Made by a program: the position numbers and the translations under genes. A stretch of 64,000 nt of DNA from positions 23,154,435-23,218,434 of the forward strand of contig CM057170.1 in assembly GCA_029962745.1 (NCBI GenBank), written 5' to 3'. Shown one piece after another: positions 10,164 to 22,100 of the stretch (the first letter of the stretch is position 1; every line of letters starts with the position of its first letter). The stretch comes from Echinometra lucunter. Its lineage: Eukaryota > Echinodermata > Echinoidea > Camarodonta > Echinometridae. The notes beneath the pieces are model-generated. The model made no database searches. It was not told where the DNA came from and worked only from the letters and a program-made list of their open reading frames with translations.

Positions 10164-13100
10164 GTAAGCCATTCTCTGGTCTACTTGTAGCCTCTGATGG
10201 GCCATTCCATTTATATACAATGTCTGGTCAGAGGATCAGAGCATGGGCTCTTTCAGATGCCATGAAGCCATTGTCCTTGAAGCTGGGACTCCCCATTACT
10301 CACATGTGTGTGGAGCCAGTAGCAAAGGCCAGCTTAGACAGGACTCTGCAGTGGATCCAGGATTTTTCAAAACGGAAGGGGGGTGGAAGTCTGTGTCAAT
10401 GCAGTGGTCCATCACTCCATCAGAGTTAAGCAAAAGAAAAAGAAAAGAATGTTCCGCCAAAACAAAAGGGGGGGGGCATAGATGGTGTCTGTGCAGGGAT
10501 AAGTAAAAAAGAGCACAGGCAGTTTCAGATGCCATACAGACATTGTTCTGAAGGAATAGACCCTCTATATGTGGGGAGCCAACTTGGAGGGCCGACAAGG
10601 ACAGGGCTGGGCAGGACAATTTGCAGAAAGTGAGAGAGAATAATTGAGAATGTTTAAAGTGATCTTTGTCATGGATGCTAGACTTTAATATATTCCTTTT
10701 CTGAAACAAAGTGAAAATGAGGTGTGAATCAAATCACTGATAACAATTATCAATGAAGCATGTGTCATGCAGCCCAGCAGGATGAACAGAATGCATCGTT
10801 TATGATATGACATTGTGTCTCGATTCCTGATTCGATAGATTATTTGTATGATGTGCTGATAACTGCAAATTTTTGTTTCCATTCTTTCACAGTTCAGGTA
10901 TCAGCCCTGGAAACGGTGGTCATCAGGCATGTGGCCTGTGGAGATGACCACACATTAGCTTTGTCCGACAGGGGTCAAGTCCTTGGCTGGGGTCGAAATG
11001 ACCGAGGTCAGTGTGGCCTGGCAACAGGGGATGTTGAAAACAAACCCAAGCCAAGGTAAGTTTAAGCCGGTGAAGTCCTACGTAAGCCGTGAAGATAACT
11101 GGTATAAAGAGTAGGTGGTTTGAACTGTCAGGCTGGACTAATTCATGACCTTTTTGAATATCGCAGTTTATACTATATTGAAGATTACTTTTAAAAAAAG
11201 CTCAACAGGCCGTTATAAAATTGCCATTTTTTTCATGTGAAAAAAAACCCCTTCCCAGTTTGTCCTAATGCAGATTAGATTCAGAGGTCTAAAACTTCAG
11301 GTATTACTGGGCAATGATGAACCCATTGAGCGCCAGCACAATTTGATTGCATTACATACATTTTCCATAGACCCTGGCCCTAGTTCTCTCAGGCTTAATG
11401 TTCAACAAGTGAACTGCTGTATTCAAAGTTTATGTTGTAATTATTCAAATTGTTTTAGTATTTAATTTTTTTCCCAGAATTCTAAAACACCTAGGATCCC
11501 ACCAAGTAGTCAGTGTCTGCTGTGGTTCTCTGCATTCTGTCGCACTGACAAAAGGTAAGCTCAAGAGGAGAGGCAAGACCCATTCAAAGCTACTCTCCCC
11601 CTTAAGGGGTACCCAATCCTGAAATAATGTTACATGTAGTTCATTTAAAAGAGCATGATTTTATTAGCAGAAAATTGTCTGCTTAAAGTTTTGTAAAAAG
11701 TCGTGTTGCCAAGGAAACCCCTAAATGTGGTAAGATTTCAGGATATTTTTGACCCCTCAGCTGTGACCCAGTTTCAACTGGGTACCCACTTTGATGTCAA
11801 AATGACGTCAAAGTGGGTTCCTTGTCGCGCAATTCTAGCAAAATGCGCGCAAGGTATAATACATATTGTACAGTCTAGTGCGTAGCACAACTGCAATGCG
11901 CGAAGCTGGGTACCCACTTTTACGTCATACCTCATACTCAAATTTTTTGGTCAACTCTTGACTTTTTGTGAGATAAGTAGCCAAAAATGCATTGATTTCG
12001 ATTGAAAATCATCAAATTTTTAATGTTATTCTTCTTAGAATTATATTCTCAATCATATATCCAAAAAAATTTTACCATTGTGTAATCACTTTAAATGAAG
12101 GCTTGAGACTCATTCAGATATGCAATATAAAAAAATAAAAAAAACAAGTTCATGTTCAAATAAAAAGAGAGTTTTGCCAAATCCTGGGAAAACCCCCATG
12201 GGTTTTTTTTTTTTTGTTGTTTTTTTGTTGTTGCTGGACCACTTACCGTAATAAGATAGGCACTAGTGTGCTAAAAGATAGTTACACTTAAATAAAAGAG
12301 AGTTTTGCCAAAAATTATGGAGACAAACTTGTGACGTCATATGTTGCATTAGCTTTTAAGAATTTGAATTGGTCCACACCTTCTGCTACCCGGAGGCAAA
12401 ACAATGTCTTTTGCCTCGGCATTTATTTATTTATTCTTTTTTGCTGTCTTATATCGCATTCATTATGTACCCCAAAAATGACTGTTTTACTTTTCACTAA
12501 CAGATGGCAGGCTCTTTTCTTGGGGAGACAACTCCTATGGTCAACTTGGTGTTGGGTCATCAGTGAACAACTACACCGACAGACCGACAGAACTCACCTC
12601 TCTCCGTGGCGTACCTCTGGTCAGGGTGGCTTGCGGAGGCTCGCATTCCTTTGCTCTCACTATCTCAGGATCTGCCTTCGGCTGGGGGAAGAACGATGTG
12701 GGCCAGCTCGGCCTCGGTAACAAAGAAAGTGAGTAAATGCCAGGCTTGTCCTGTCCGAAATTGCTTTGCTCTTACTAGTTTTCGGCTGGTGGAAGAACGA
12801 TTTGGACAGCTTTGCTACGGTAATAAAGAAAGCGAGTAAAAGTCTGTTTGCTTTTCCCCATCTGTGGCTTGTTTTCACCTCCAGTTTTCTAACAAAGGTC
12901 TCGAATGACCTATAGGTTGAATCTTAATGGACCTAGTACAACTGTATTGTTCACAGAAATTATTCTGATAAGAGTACCAATAATAGTATACCATATTTAT
13001 ATAGTGCATATCACAAAAAAATAAAAACAATGGACATTATTCCTGTTGTTCTTGAGATGTGCTTTAGAGCTATCAACAGTTTGATACTTTTTGTCTCGCC

Positions 13101-16100
13101 CACCGGAGGTGAAGGCGAGACTAAGGGATCCAAATGGCGTCCGTCCGTCGTCCGTCCGTCGTCCGTCCGTCGTCCGTCCGTCGTCCGTCCGTCGTCCGTC
13201 CGTCGTCCGTCCGTCGTCCGTCCGTCCGTCCGTCCGTCACAAACGTTATGAAAGATAACTTGGCAACCGTGACTCACTTTTCAACCAAACTTGGGTTGTA
13301 GTTGCACTAAGGGGACCTGCATGTTATGGTCCAGTCAGAGGTCACATGGTAAGGTCAAAGGTCATTTCAGGTCAAACGTTAAAGTTTACGTGCAAGACTC
13401 TCTTATGACACAAAACTCTGCAACCGTGACTCACTTTTCAACCAAACTTGGGTTGTAGATGCACTAAGGGGACCTGCATGTTATGGTCCAGTCAGAGGTC
13501 ACATCGTAAGGTCAAAGGTCATTTCAGGTCAAACGTTAAAGTTTACGTGCAAGACTCTCTTATGACACAAAACTCTGCAACCGTGACTCACTTTTCAACC
13601 AAACTTGGGTTGTAGATGCCCTAAGCGGACCTGCATGTTATGCTCTAGTCAGAGGTCACATGGTAAGGTCAAAGGTCATTTTAGGTCAAACGTTAAAATT
13701 TACGTGCAAGACTCTCTTATGACACAAAACTCTGCAACTGTGTGACACTGTTCAATCAAACTTGGGTTGTAGATGCACTAAGGGGACCTGCATCTTATTG
13801 TCCAGTCAGAGGTCACATGGTAAGGTCAAAGGTCATTTCAGGTCAAATGTTAAAGTTGACGTGCAAGACTCTCTTATCACACATAACTTTGCAACCGTGA
13901 CTCACTTTTCAACCAAACTTGGGTTGTAGATGCACTAAGGGGACCTGCATGTTATGGTCCAGTCAGAGGTCACATGGTAAGGTCAAAGGTCATTTCAGGT
14001 CAAACGTTGAAGTTTACGTGCAAGACTCTCTTATGACTCAAAACTCTGCAACCGTGTGACACTTATCTATCAAACTTGGGTTGTCGATGCACTAAGGGGA
14101 CCTGCATGTTATGGTCCAGTCATAGGTCACATGGTAAGGTCAAAGGTCATTTCAGGTCAAACATTAAAGTTTACGTGCAAGACTCTCTTATGACACAAAA
14201 CTCTGCAACCGTGTGACACTTATCTATCAAACTTGGGTTGTAGATGCACTAAGGGGACCTGCATGTTATGGTCCAGTCAGAGGTCACATGGTCAGGTCAA
14301 AGGTCATTACAGGTCAAACGTTGAACGGTTAAAGTTTACGTGCAAGACTCTCTTATGACACAAAACTTTGTCTTCAACAAATTTTGGTCTTTTGTTTCTC
14401 TCCCACAAACTCAATTTACATGCATACCATATTACAATTATTATGTTCAGCATTCAAATCTGGTGTTCTCATCAATTTCAGGCATGCTTTTTACTAATTA
14501 TTAACAAAATGCTGCCTTTAACCTCTATCTAATTAGTCAATTTACCCCTGACAGGTTATCCGCGTCTATCTTGCGGGTGCCAGGCAACATTTTGCACTTG
14601 AAAGAATATTAAAACTATACATAAATACTCAGTGCAAAGTGGCTGAGGGATCAGTTTTCTGTTCTCTTCAATTTTATGCATGCTTTTTTTTTTTCCTGTG
14701 GCAGTATTCAATATACCATAAAAGATTTTACTCACTAACCCTTCTTCTTAACAAAACATAACTGTTCTCGTATTTCTTTTCTCTAAATTATAAGCTCATT
14801 ATCACACTACATCATCTGCAGCCCTCAGCTACACTACAACCACAAACACTTTTCAACTCCACACATGTAAAATATCAATCATACAATGTTACTCATATCA
14901 GAGGGATGAGAGTAGAAGCAGGGAAAGTACATGCACGTGAAAATGCAGTACCATTTCATAAAAAACCCTTCTCATATTTTATCAAATGTTATTCCATCCC
15001 AGTTATTTCACAATGAGCTTTCGATACAGTTCTGTTGTGTGCCATCACAGATCGCGATATTTCTAGTTATTTTCACAAGTGGGCGAGACACAACATCGCA
15101 AACGCCTTGTTTATATGTTCTGGGCTTCTGGCAGTCTATTCCAAAGCTCTGCTGATGCAACCTGGAAAGTGCACGACCCACAGAATTTTGTGTTTATTTG
15201 TGTGGTTGTAAAGAGAGACATTTGGGAAGATCTGAGAATTCTGTTTGGTACATACTTTCATTTTGTCTTTTGTTGTATTTTTTTCCTTCATAGACAAATC
15301 TTATCCAACACTTCTCAGGAATATGCGCTCTCAGATGGTGAAACACATAGCTTGTGGGCAGGACCACACTGCCATGCTTACAGCAGTAAGTTTCATTCAG
15401 ATATGTAGTGGCAAACCCCCATGGAAAACCCTGCATTTTTAAAAATTCATCTTACCATGTATAATAACAAGATGAACAGTAACATGTCACTGAAGCTCAA
15501 ATAAAAGAGTTTTGCCAAAAGTTATGCAGACAAACTTGTGACATCGTAATTAATGCTAACTTAATATGAATTTGATTGATCAACACCTTTTCCACCAGGC
15601 AGCAAAAAACATTTTTTTTTTTCCTCTATGCTTTTCTTTTTGAACTCTCACATACCATTCATTTACATGTATAAGCGCAAGAAAAAAAAAAGATGGGGAT
15701 TTACTGCGGAAGTTTGCTGCTGAGCCTGATCAGTTTGAGTTTGTCACGGACGGACATTTGACACATTTTGAAAGTTTGAAGGCCTGCAAAAATTAGATAA
15801 TGAAATATGTTGAACTATGTTTTTATTTATTCTGAAGGGCATCACTGAAGGAGTTGAAATTCAATAAAATTTGGTGCTCTAGTTGTCAACTTAAATTAGA
15901 TTCCATCAAATGAATAATGTCACGGACAGACAAAAATGTCACTTTAACCATTCAGGTATTGCTTCATATGTGAACAAGCTGAACATGTTTTGCGTTCTAA
16001 TGTGAAGCCGTATTTCACAAGTAATTGGCATTTTCATATTCTTTTTCATTTTCTTTTAACCAGCTGCCTACGGGAACTGGGTGGTCCCTGTATTAAGTCT

Positions 16101-19100
16101 ATTGGAGTTTGAGAATTCAGAAAAAGAAGAAGAAATTCTGAGTTGGCAAACTCAGCTTGCTCACAGGTCTTAATATAAAGGGTTATATTTACCTTGTGCT
16201 ATTTCATATATCTGTACAAATTTTAGTGCCCTGCAAACTTGCTTAATGATGAAATATACCAAGATTATTATCCACTGATTTATTTTATGTAGGATGGAGG
16301 TGTCTTTCTCTTTGGCCAAGGGTCAGAAGGTCAGCTGGGTCATGGATCAAACTACAATGAGGTCAACCCAAGGAAGGTCATTGACCTTATGGGGAGTGAT
16401 ATCACACAGGTGACTTGTGGAAGGTAAGATAAGCTCTTTACAAAAAATGAAGATCCTTTTATGGCATTTTGAAATGTAGTGCCAACGAGTTATTGGGATA
16501 ATTCTGATTATGTTGTACTGAACAATTGTGTACTTCAGTGTTATTGAACCTTCAATAAGATACAACAGACTCCTTGTTGCTGAAAATCTGTCCACACAGA
16601 TATGAGTAAATATATGAGACTTTGCACTATCATGTTATACCACAATTTTGTTCAAATGTATAAATTATTGAAAATTGTATTTGGAATATGACAATATTTT
16701 TCCCCCCCAGATGCCAACCATTGGTTATGAAGGATTTCAGAGGCAGGCTTTATGCCTTTGGTGAAGGGATACATGCTCAGTTGGTGGGAATAACTCCCCT
16801 CTCCCAGCTCTTTTATCATTTAATGAATATGAAGATGTCATAATGTTTTCCTTTCCCATTTATGTCATTTCCAGACACCATACACTGGTACTGGAGGGTT
16901 CCAAAGGTCGGCTGTATGCCTTTGGCCAAGGGATCCACGGCCAGCTGGGCCATGGTGAGGCCAGGTCTTGCTGTAATCCACAAAGAGTTCCAGGTCCTTG
17001 GGTTCCTCATAGCTCTGCAGGGCAGAACCACAGTGGAAGAGGGCGTGTCGTGAGGTGTATATATGCAGGGGGTCAACACAGCTTCTGCACAGTCACATGT
17101 GCGGCAGATGTAAGTTTTTAAAAATATACTTGAGCCTAGGAAAAGTAAACTGAGGCTTGTCAGTTCGAAACAATAAATCCATTTTAATGTGTTTATGAAA
17201 CTTGTGACTCCAAGATTTCTTCTGATACATGAAACTTGTAGCCTCTTAAGTAAGTCCTGATATGCTGTGTGGTAATGGTGATATTGATCCATTGGTTACA
17301 AATGAGTTTAGATCAAAGTAAATTGTACTCTTTCTGTAGTTGTTCTGCATTGTACTTCAGGGTGTCATGTAAGTCCTAATCGTAATATTATTTACAAATT
17401 TAGACTGTGGACTACTTATCAGCAGTTTTACTCATTCATAAGACAATTCAACTTGCATACATCCATGTACTGTGAAAGGATGTCCATTGACTTTCTTGTC
17501 CCGCTTAGTGCTAACATTTTAAATCTGTTTATTATGGCATCTTCTCTTTCGCCTGTGCTTGGTACAGAATCTGCCTCCTTCCTGTACGCAATTAGTTAAT
17601 AACAAAACCTGAATTCTTTCCATACAGCTAAAAACTCTAGATATTAACAGCCTCATCCTGTATCTAAATATTATACGAGCGAGGGAAGCGAGCAAGGAAA
17701 AATATACTCCTTTTCATAGTTGAGGTGATTATTCTTATCAAAATACATGATGGGCCGAAAGGTATCCGAATTATATATTCAGTCACCTCGCTTGCCGAAT
17801 TCGTTCGCTTTTAAAAACTATCCTGTATCTAAACATTATACGAGCGAGCTAAGCGAGCAAGGAAAAATATACTCCTTTTCATGGTTGAGATGATTATTCT
17901 TCATCAAAATACATGATGGGCCGAAAGGTATCTAAATTATGTATCTGGTCACCTCGCTTGCCTGATTATTCTGTTATTCCAAAACGATTCTGTATCTGAA
18001 TATTATACAGGTGAGCGCAGCGAGCGAGGAAAAATGTACACTTTTATTCATGTCATTTTGTCAAAATACACTTAGGCCAGTATTAGATATCTAAATCATA
18101 TATCCAGTCACCTTGCTGCTGAATGCATTCGCTTTCAAAAACTATCCTGTATCTAAATATTATACGAGCGATCGAGGAAAAATACATATACTTCATTTCA
18201 TGGTTGAGGTGTTTATTCTTCATCAAAATACATGATGGGCCGAAAGGTATCCGAATTATATATTCAGTCACCTCGCTTGCCGAATTCGTTCGCTTTTAAA
18301 AACTATCCTGTATCTAAATATTATACGAGCGAGCGAAGGGAGCGAGGAAAAATATATATACTCCTTTTCATGGTTGAGGTGATTATTCTTCATCAAAGTA
18401 CACAATGGGCCGAAAGGTATCTGAATTATATATTTAGTCACCTCGCTTGCCGAGTTTGTTCGCTTTTAAAAACTATCCTGTATCTAAACATTTTACGAGC
18501 GAGCTAAGCGAGCAAGGAAAAATATACTCCTTTTCATGGTTGAGATGATTATTCTTCATCAAAATACATGATGGGCCGAAAGGTATCTAAATTATGTATC
18601 TGGTCACCTCGCTTGCCTGATTATTCTGTTATTCCAAAACGATTCTGTATCTGAATATTATTTAGGTGAGCGCAGCGAGCGAGGAAAAATGTACACTTTT
18701 ATTCATGTCATTTTGTCAAAATACACTTAGGCCAGTATTAGATATCTAAATCATATATCCAGTCACCTTGCTGCTGAATGCATTCGCTTTCAAAAACTAT
18801 CCTGTATCTAAATATTATACGAGCGATCGAGGAAAAATACATATACTTCATTTCATGGTTGAGGTGTTTATTCTTCATCAAAATACATGATGGGCTGAAA
18901 GGTATTATATATAAGGTCACTTCGCTTGCCCAATTCTTCTGTTAATCCAAAACGATTTCGTATTTGAATATTATACGAGCGAGCACAGCGAGCGAGGAAA
19001 AATATACACCTTTTTCATGTTATTTCGTCGAAATACACTTTGGCCAGTATTAGATATCTACATAATATATTCGGGCACTTTGCTTGCCAAATTCATTAGC

Positions 19101-22100
19101 TTGCAAAAACTATCCTGTATCTAAATAATATACAAGCGAGCGAAGCGAGGGAGGACAAAAAATATACACCTTTTCATGGTTGAGGTGATTATTCATTCTT
19201 CATCAAAATACACGATTGGCCAAAAGGTATCTAAATTATATTCCAAAACGATCCTGTTTTTTAATATTATACGAGCGAGATTATTTGTACACCCTTTTCC
19301 ATAGAATGAGTATTATTTTTGTCATCAAAATACATTTAAACATATAAGACATCCAAATTATGTATTCCATTGTCTATTTGCCAAAAAGGCAAAAACCATC
19401 CATCATCTATACGAGTGAGCGCAGCGAGCGAGGCAAATTATACACTCTTCTTAATGGTAGAATTCTTATTTCGTTATCAAAAATACACTCCTATAAGATA
19501 TCTAAATAATATTCAATCACCTATTTGCCAAATATTTGGGCACCTCGCTTGCCGTCTGAAACCGTTCTGTTTCTATCAGGGCTAAGCGAGCGACCGACAA
19601 AATAATGCTGTATTTTCTATAAACACTGTAGATTCCAGTCCGGGCTCGATGGAGGGCTGGGTAACCCGATTACTGGATGACCCCATCATCACGGTACACT
19701 ATCGTTGGTATACAGAGAGCGCTCCAATTGCGTAATATCAAAACTTGCCAAGGATGATGAAGGATCAAGCAAGAATACCCGACAAAGTACAGCCGGGACA
19801 GCCCTTCCTGACCCGACATGGTCCATCATTCCCCCCGACCCAATGTCTGCACTGTACCCACAAGCACAACCTCGGAACCTCTCTCTCTCCGAGACTTTTT
19901 CTTCTCTGTACCTTGTCATCATCGTTTTTCTTATCCATTTTCTTCCTTTTTTTCTCTTCCTCTTCCCCTCTCTTTTTTCTCTTTTCTTTTTCTTTTTCTT
20001 CCTTTCTCTTTTTCTTTTCTTTTTCCTTTTTTCTTCTCTCCTTTTCCTTTTCTCTTTTCTCTTTTTCTTCTTCTCCTTTTTTTCTTTCTTTTTTCTTTTC
20101 CCTTCTCATTTTTTTCCTCCCCCTTTTTCATTTTTCCTTACGGCAGCGCAGATTTACCGACGATATCCTGAGCAGTGGGGGGGGGGGATGTCACACCGCC
20201 CACATCCCCCCACTAACTACGGCCTAGTTATAGATTCCCAAACTTTACCTTTGACTTAATACCAAAAAAAAAAAAGAAAAAAAGAAAAAAAATGGGCATA
20301 ATATTGGAAAATTGGAGCATTTGGCTAATTCATCTATTATGGTTAGGACTTCCATGACACCTTGAAGGGTAATATGGCTAATTCATCTCCTGCTGCATCC
20401 CACTCTCTCTTGGTACAGAACCCAGAACTGCCCCTGGACTTTAGGGACCCCATTCCCCACCAGCAGCCAACCTCCCTGACTGAAGGACTCCTCAAGGAGC
20501 TCTCGACTTTCATACCGAATACATCGCCATCTCCTGAAGTTAGGAAAACAGCGGAGGTGGTCTTCTCATCAGCGTCGTGTCTCAATGCGTCTTTCCTCAA
20601 AGAGTGAGTATGCCTTAAACCAAGTGTCGTTATTGTCGAGTCACCGAGGTGGAGCGAGACTGAGGGATCCTTAGCAACCTTACAGGGACCTTAATGTTAT
20701 TTGGGGGTCAAAGATCATGTATGTAGGTCAAAGGTGAAATGAGGTCAAATATTGAAATTTATCGCAAGTTTCTCCAGGGGTTAATTTTCAAACGATAAGC
20801 CTATTTATAATCTAACTTGGATGGTAGATGGCTTACAGGGACCTCATTGTTATTTGGTGTCAAAGGTCACATATGTAGGTTAAAAGGTCAAATGAGGTCA
20901 AATGTTACAATATACTTGTAAGAATGATGGCAGAGACACATTATGGCTATTGCCTTGTATTAATTAAGTTTACCTATTACCTAATGATTATTTGCAGCTA
21001 CATTTTGTGTGCATTTAATTATCTTCAAAAGATTTTTGTGATACCTGTTATTCTGTTTGCTAAAGGGTATAAAAAAACAAAGGAAAAAATATTCAGTAAG
21101 TCTTGCTTGTGTTTTGAACCATAGAAGGTGGTACCCGAATCGTTTTATGTTTTTGTCTCACTTTTGCATTAGCACTTTTTTAACCTAAACTCTCTAGAAC
21201 CATTTGAGGTATGAACTGCTTGTAGGCATCACCATAGGAAGACAGTGTGATCAGGTTTTAGGGTAGTAGGTAAAAGGTCAAAGGTGATAAAGGTCAATTT
21301 TTATATTTGCAGTTTGACTTGTGAATTTTATACTTGGTATTAGAATGCATCACCATAGTGAGATAAACTTATTAGATTTTCGTTTAAGGAGGTGAAAGAT
21401 AACAGGGCACCATCTCATGAAAGTTGTCAGCCCTGACAAGTTGTCATTCACTTACAATTTCAGTAAAATCCTTGGTTTTGATTGACTGAGAAGCACTTAT
21501 CACTGACTGAAAGTTGTCAGTGATTGACAACTTTCATGAAACGGTGCCCTGGTCATAGAGGTTATATACATTAAATTAATGTTTTTTTTTAAAATAGTTA
21601 TGTTATCACCAAGTCTCAATAATTTGTTTAGCTGTGAACTTTCAACCTTTGTTCTAGTATGCATCAGCATTCATCTTTAATATGTAGTACGATCTCTGCC
21701 TTCGGTAGTCATTATGTCAGTTTTGCCACCGGCTTGCAGTAACTTTGCAGTATTAAACTCTTCAGTAAATGAAAATCTTCACAGATTTTCCTTACAATTT
21801 AAGCTATACAGCAAGTATTGCTTTGGACTCTGTGGAGTGGAGAATATTGCAGTGCTGAGTGACCCTCTGAGCAGTATACCAATGCAAATTACATCTTTTT
21901 TTTGTGCTACATGTATGTTTCTTGTTCATTACAGGAATAATAGTCATTATTCCTGTGGCAAGTCAAACCATGGGGTGGACCTAGACAAAGCTAGATCTGC
22001 CTTCCAACACCTTGCAGACAAGAACATGATCCTAGAAATAGTAAGTTACAAGCACCTTTTATGAAGGAAAGCATGCAACTGTCCCTTGAGCTGCTGTCAT

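Noticed and set aside
13011..13277. Frames with repeated DGRRT or VVRPSS
   Set aside because: Translations of the (CGTCCGTCGTC)n minisatellite at the head of the DR1 element; the same occurs at 30995-31315.
18083..18920. Two minus-strand frames with nearly the same protein sequence
   Set aside because: Identity comes from the 655-bp higher-order repeat of the satellite, not from a gene family.
17640..19610. CRISPR-like array
   Set aside because: Regular spacing, but the whole unit is repeated with gradual divergence and no unique spacers; it is a eukaryotic satellite.
19705..20259. Long open frames on both strands (Phe/Ser-rich on +, Lys/Glu-rich on -)
   Set aside because: They are forced by the polypyrimidine tract; any frame through it is open. 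No domain or splice context supports a protein.
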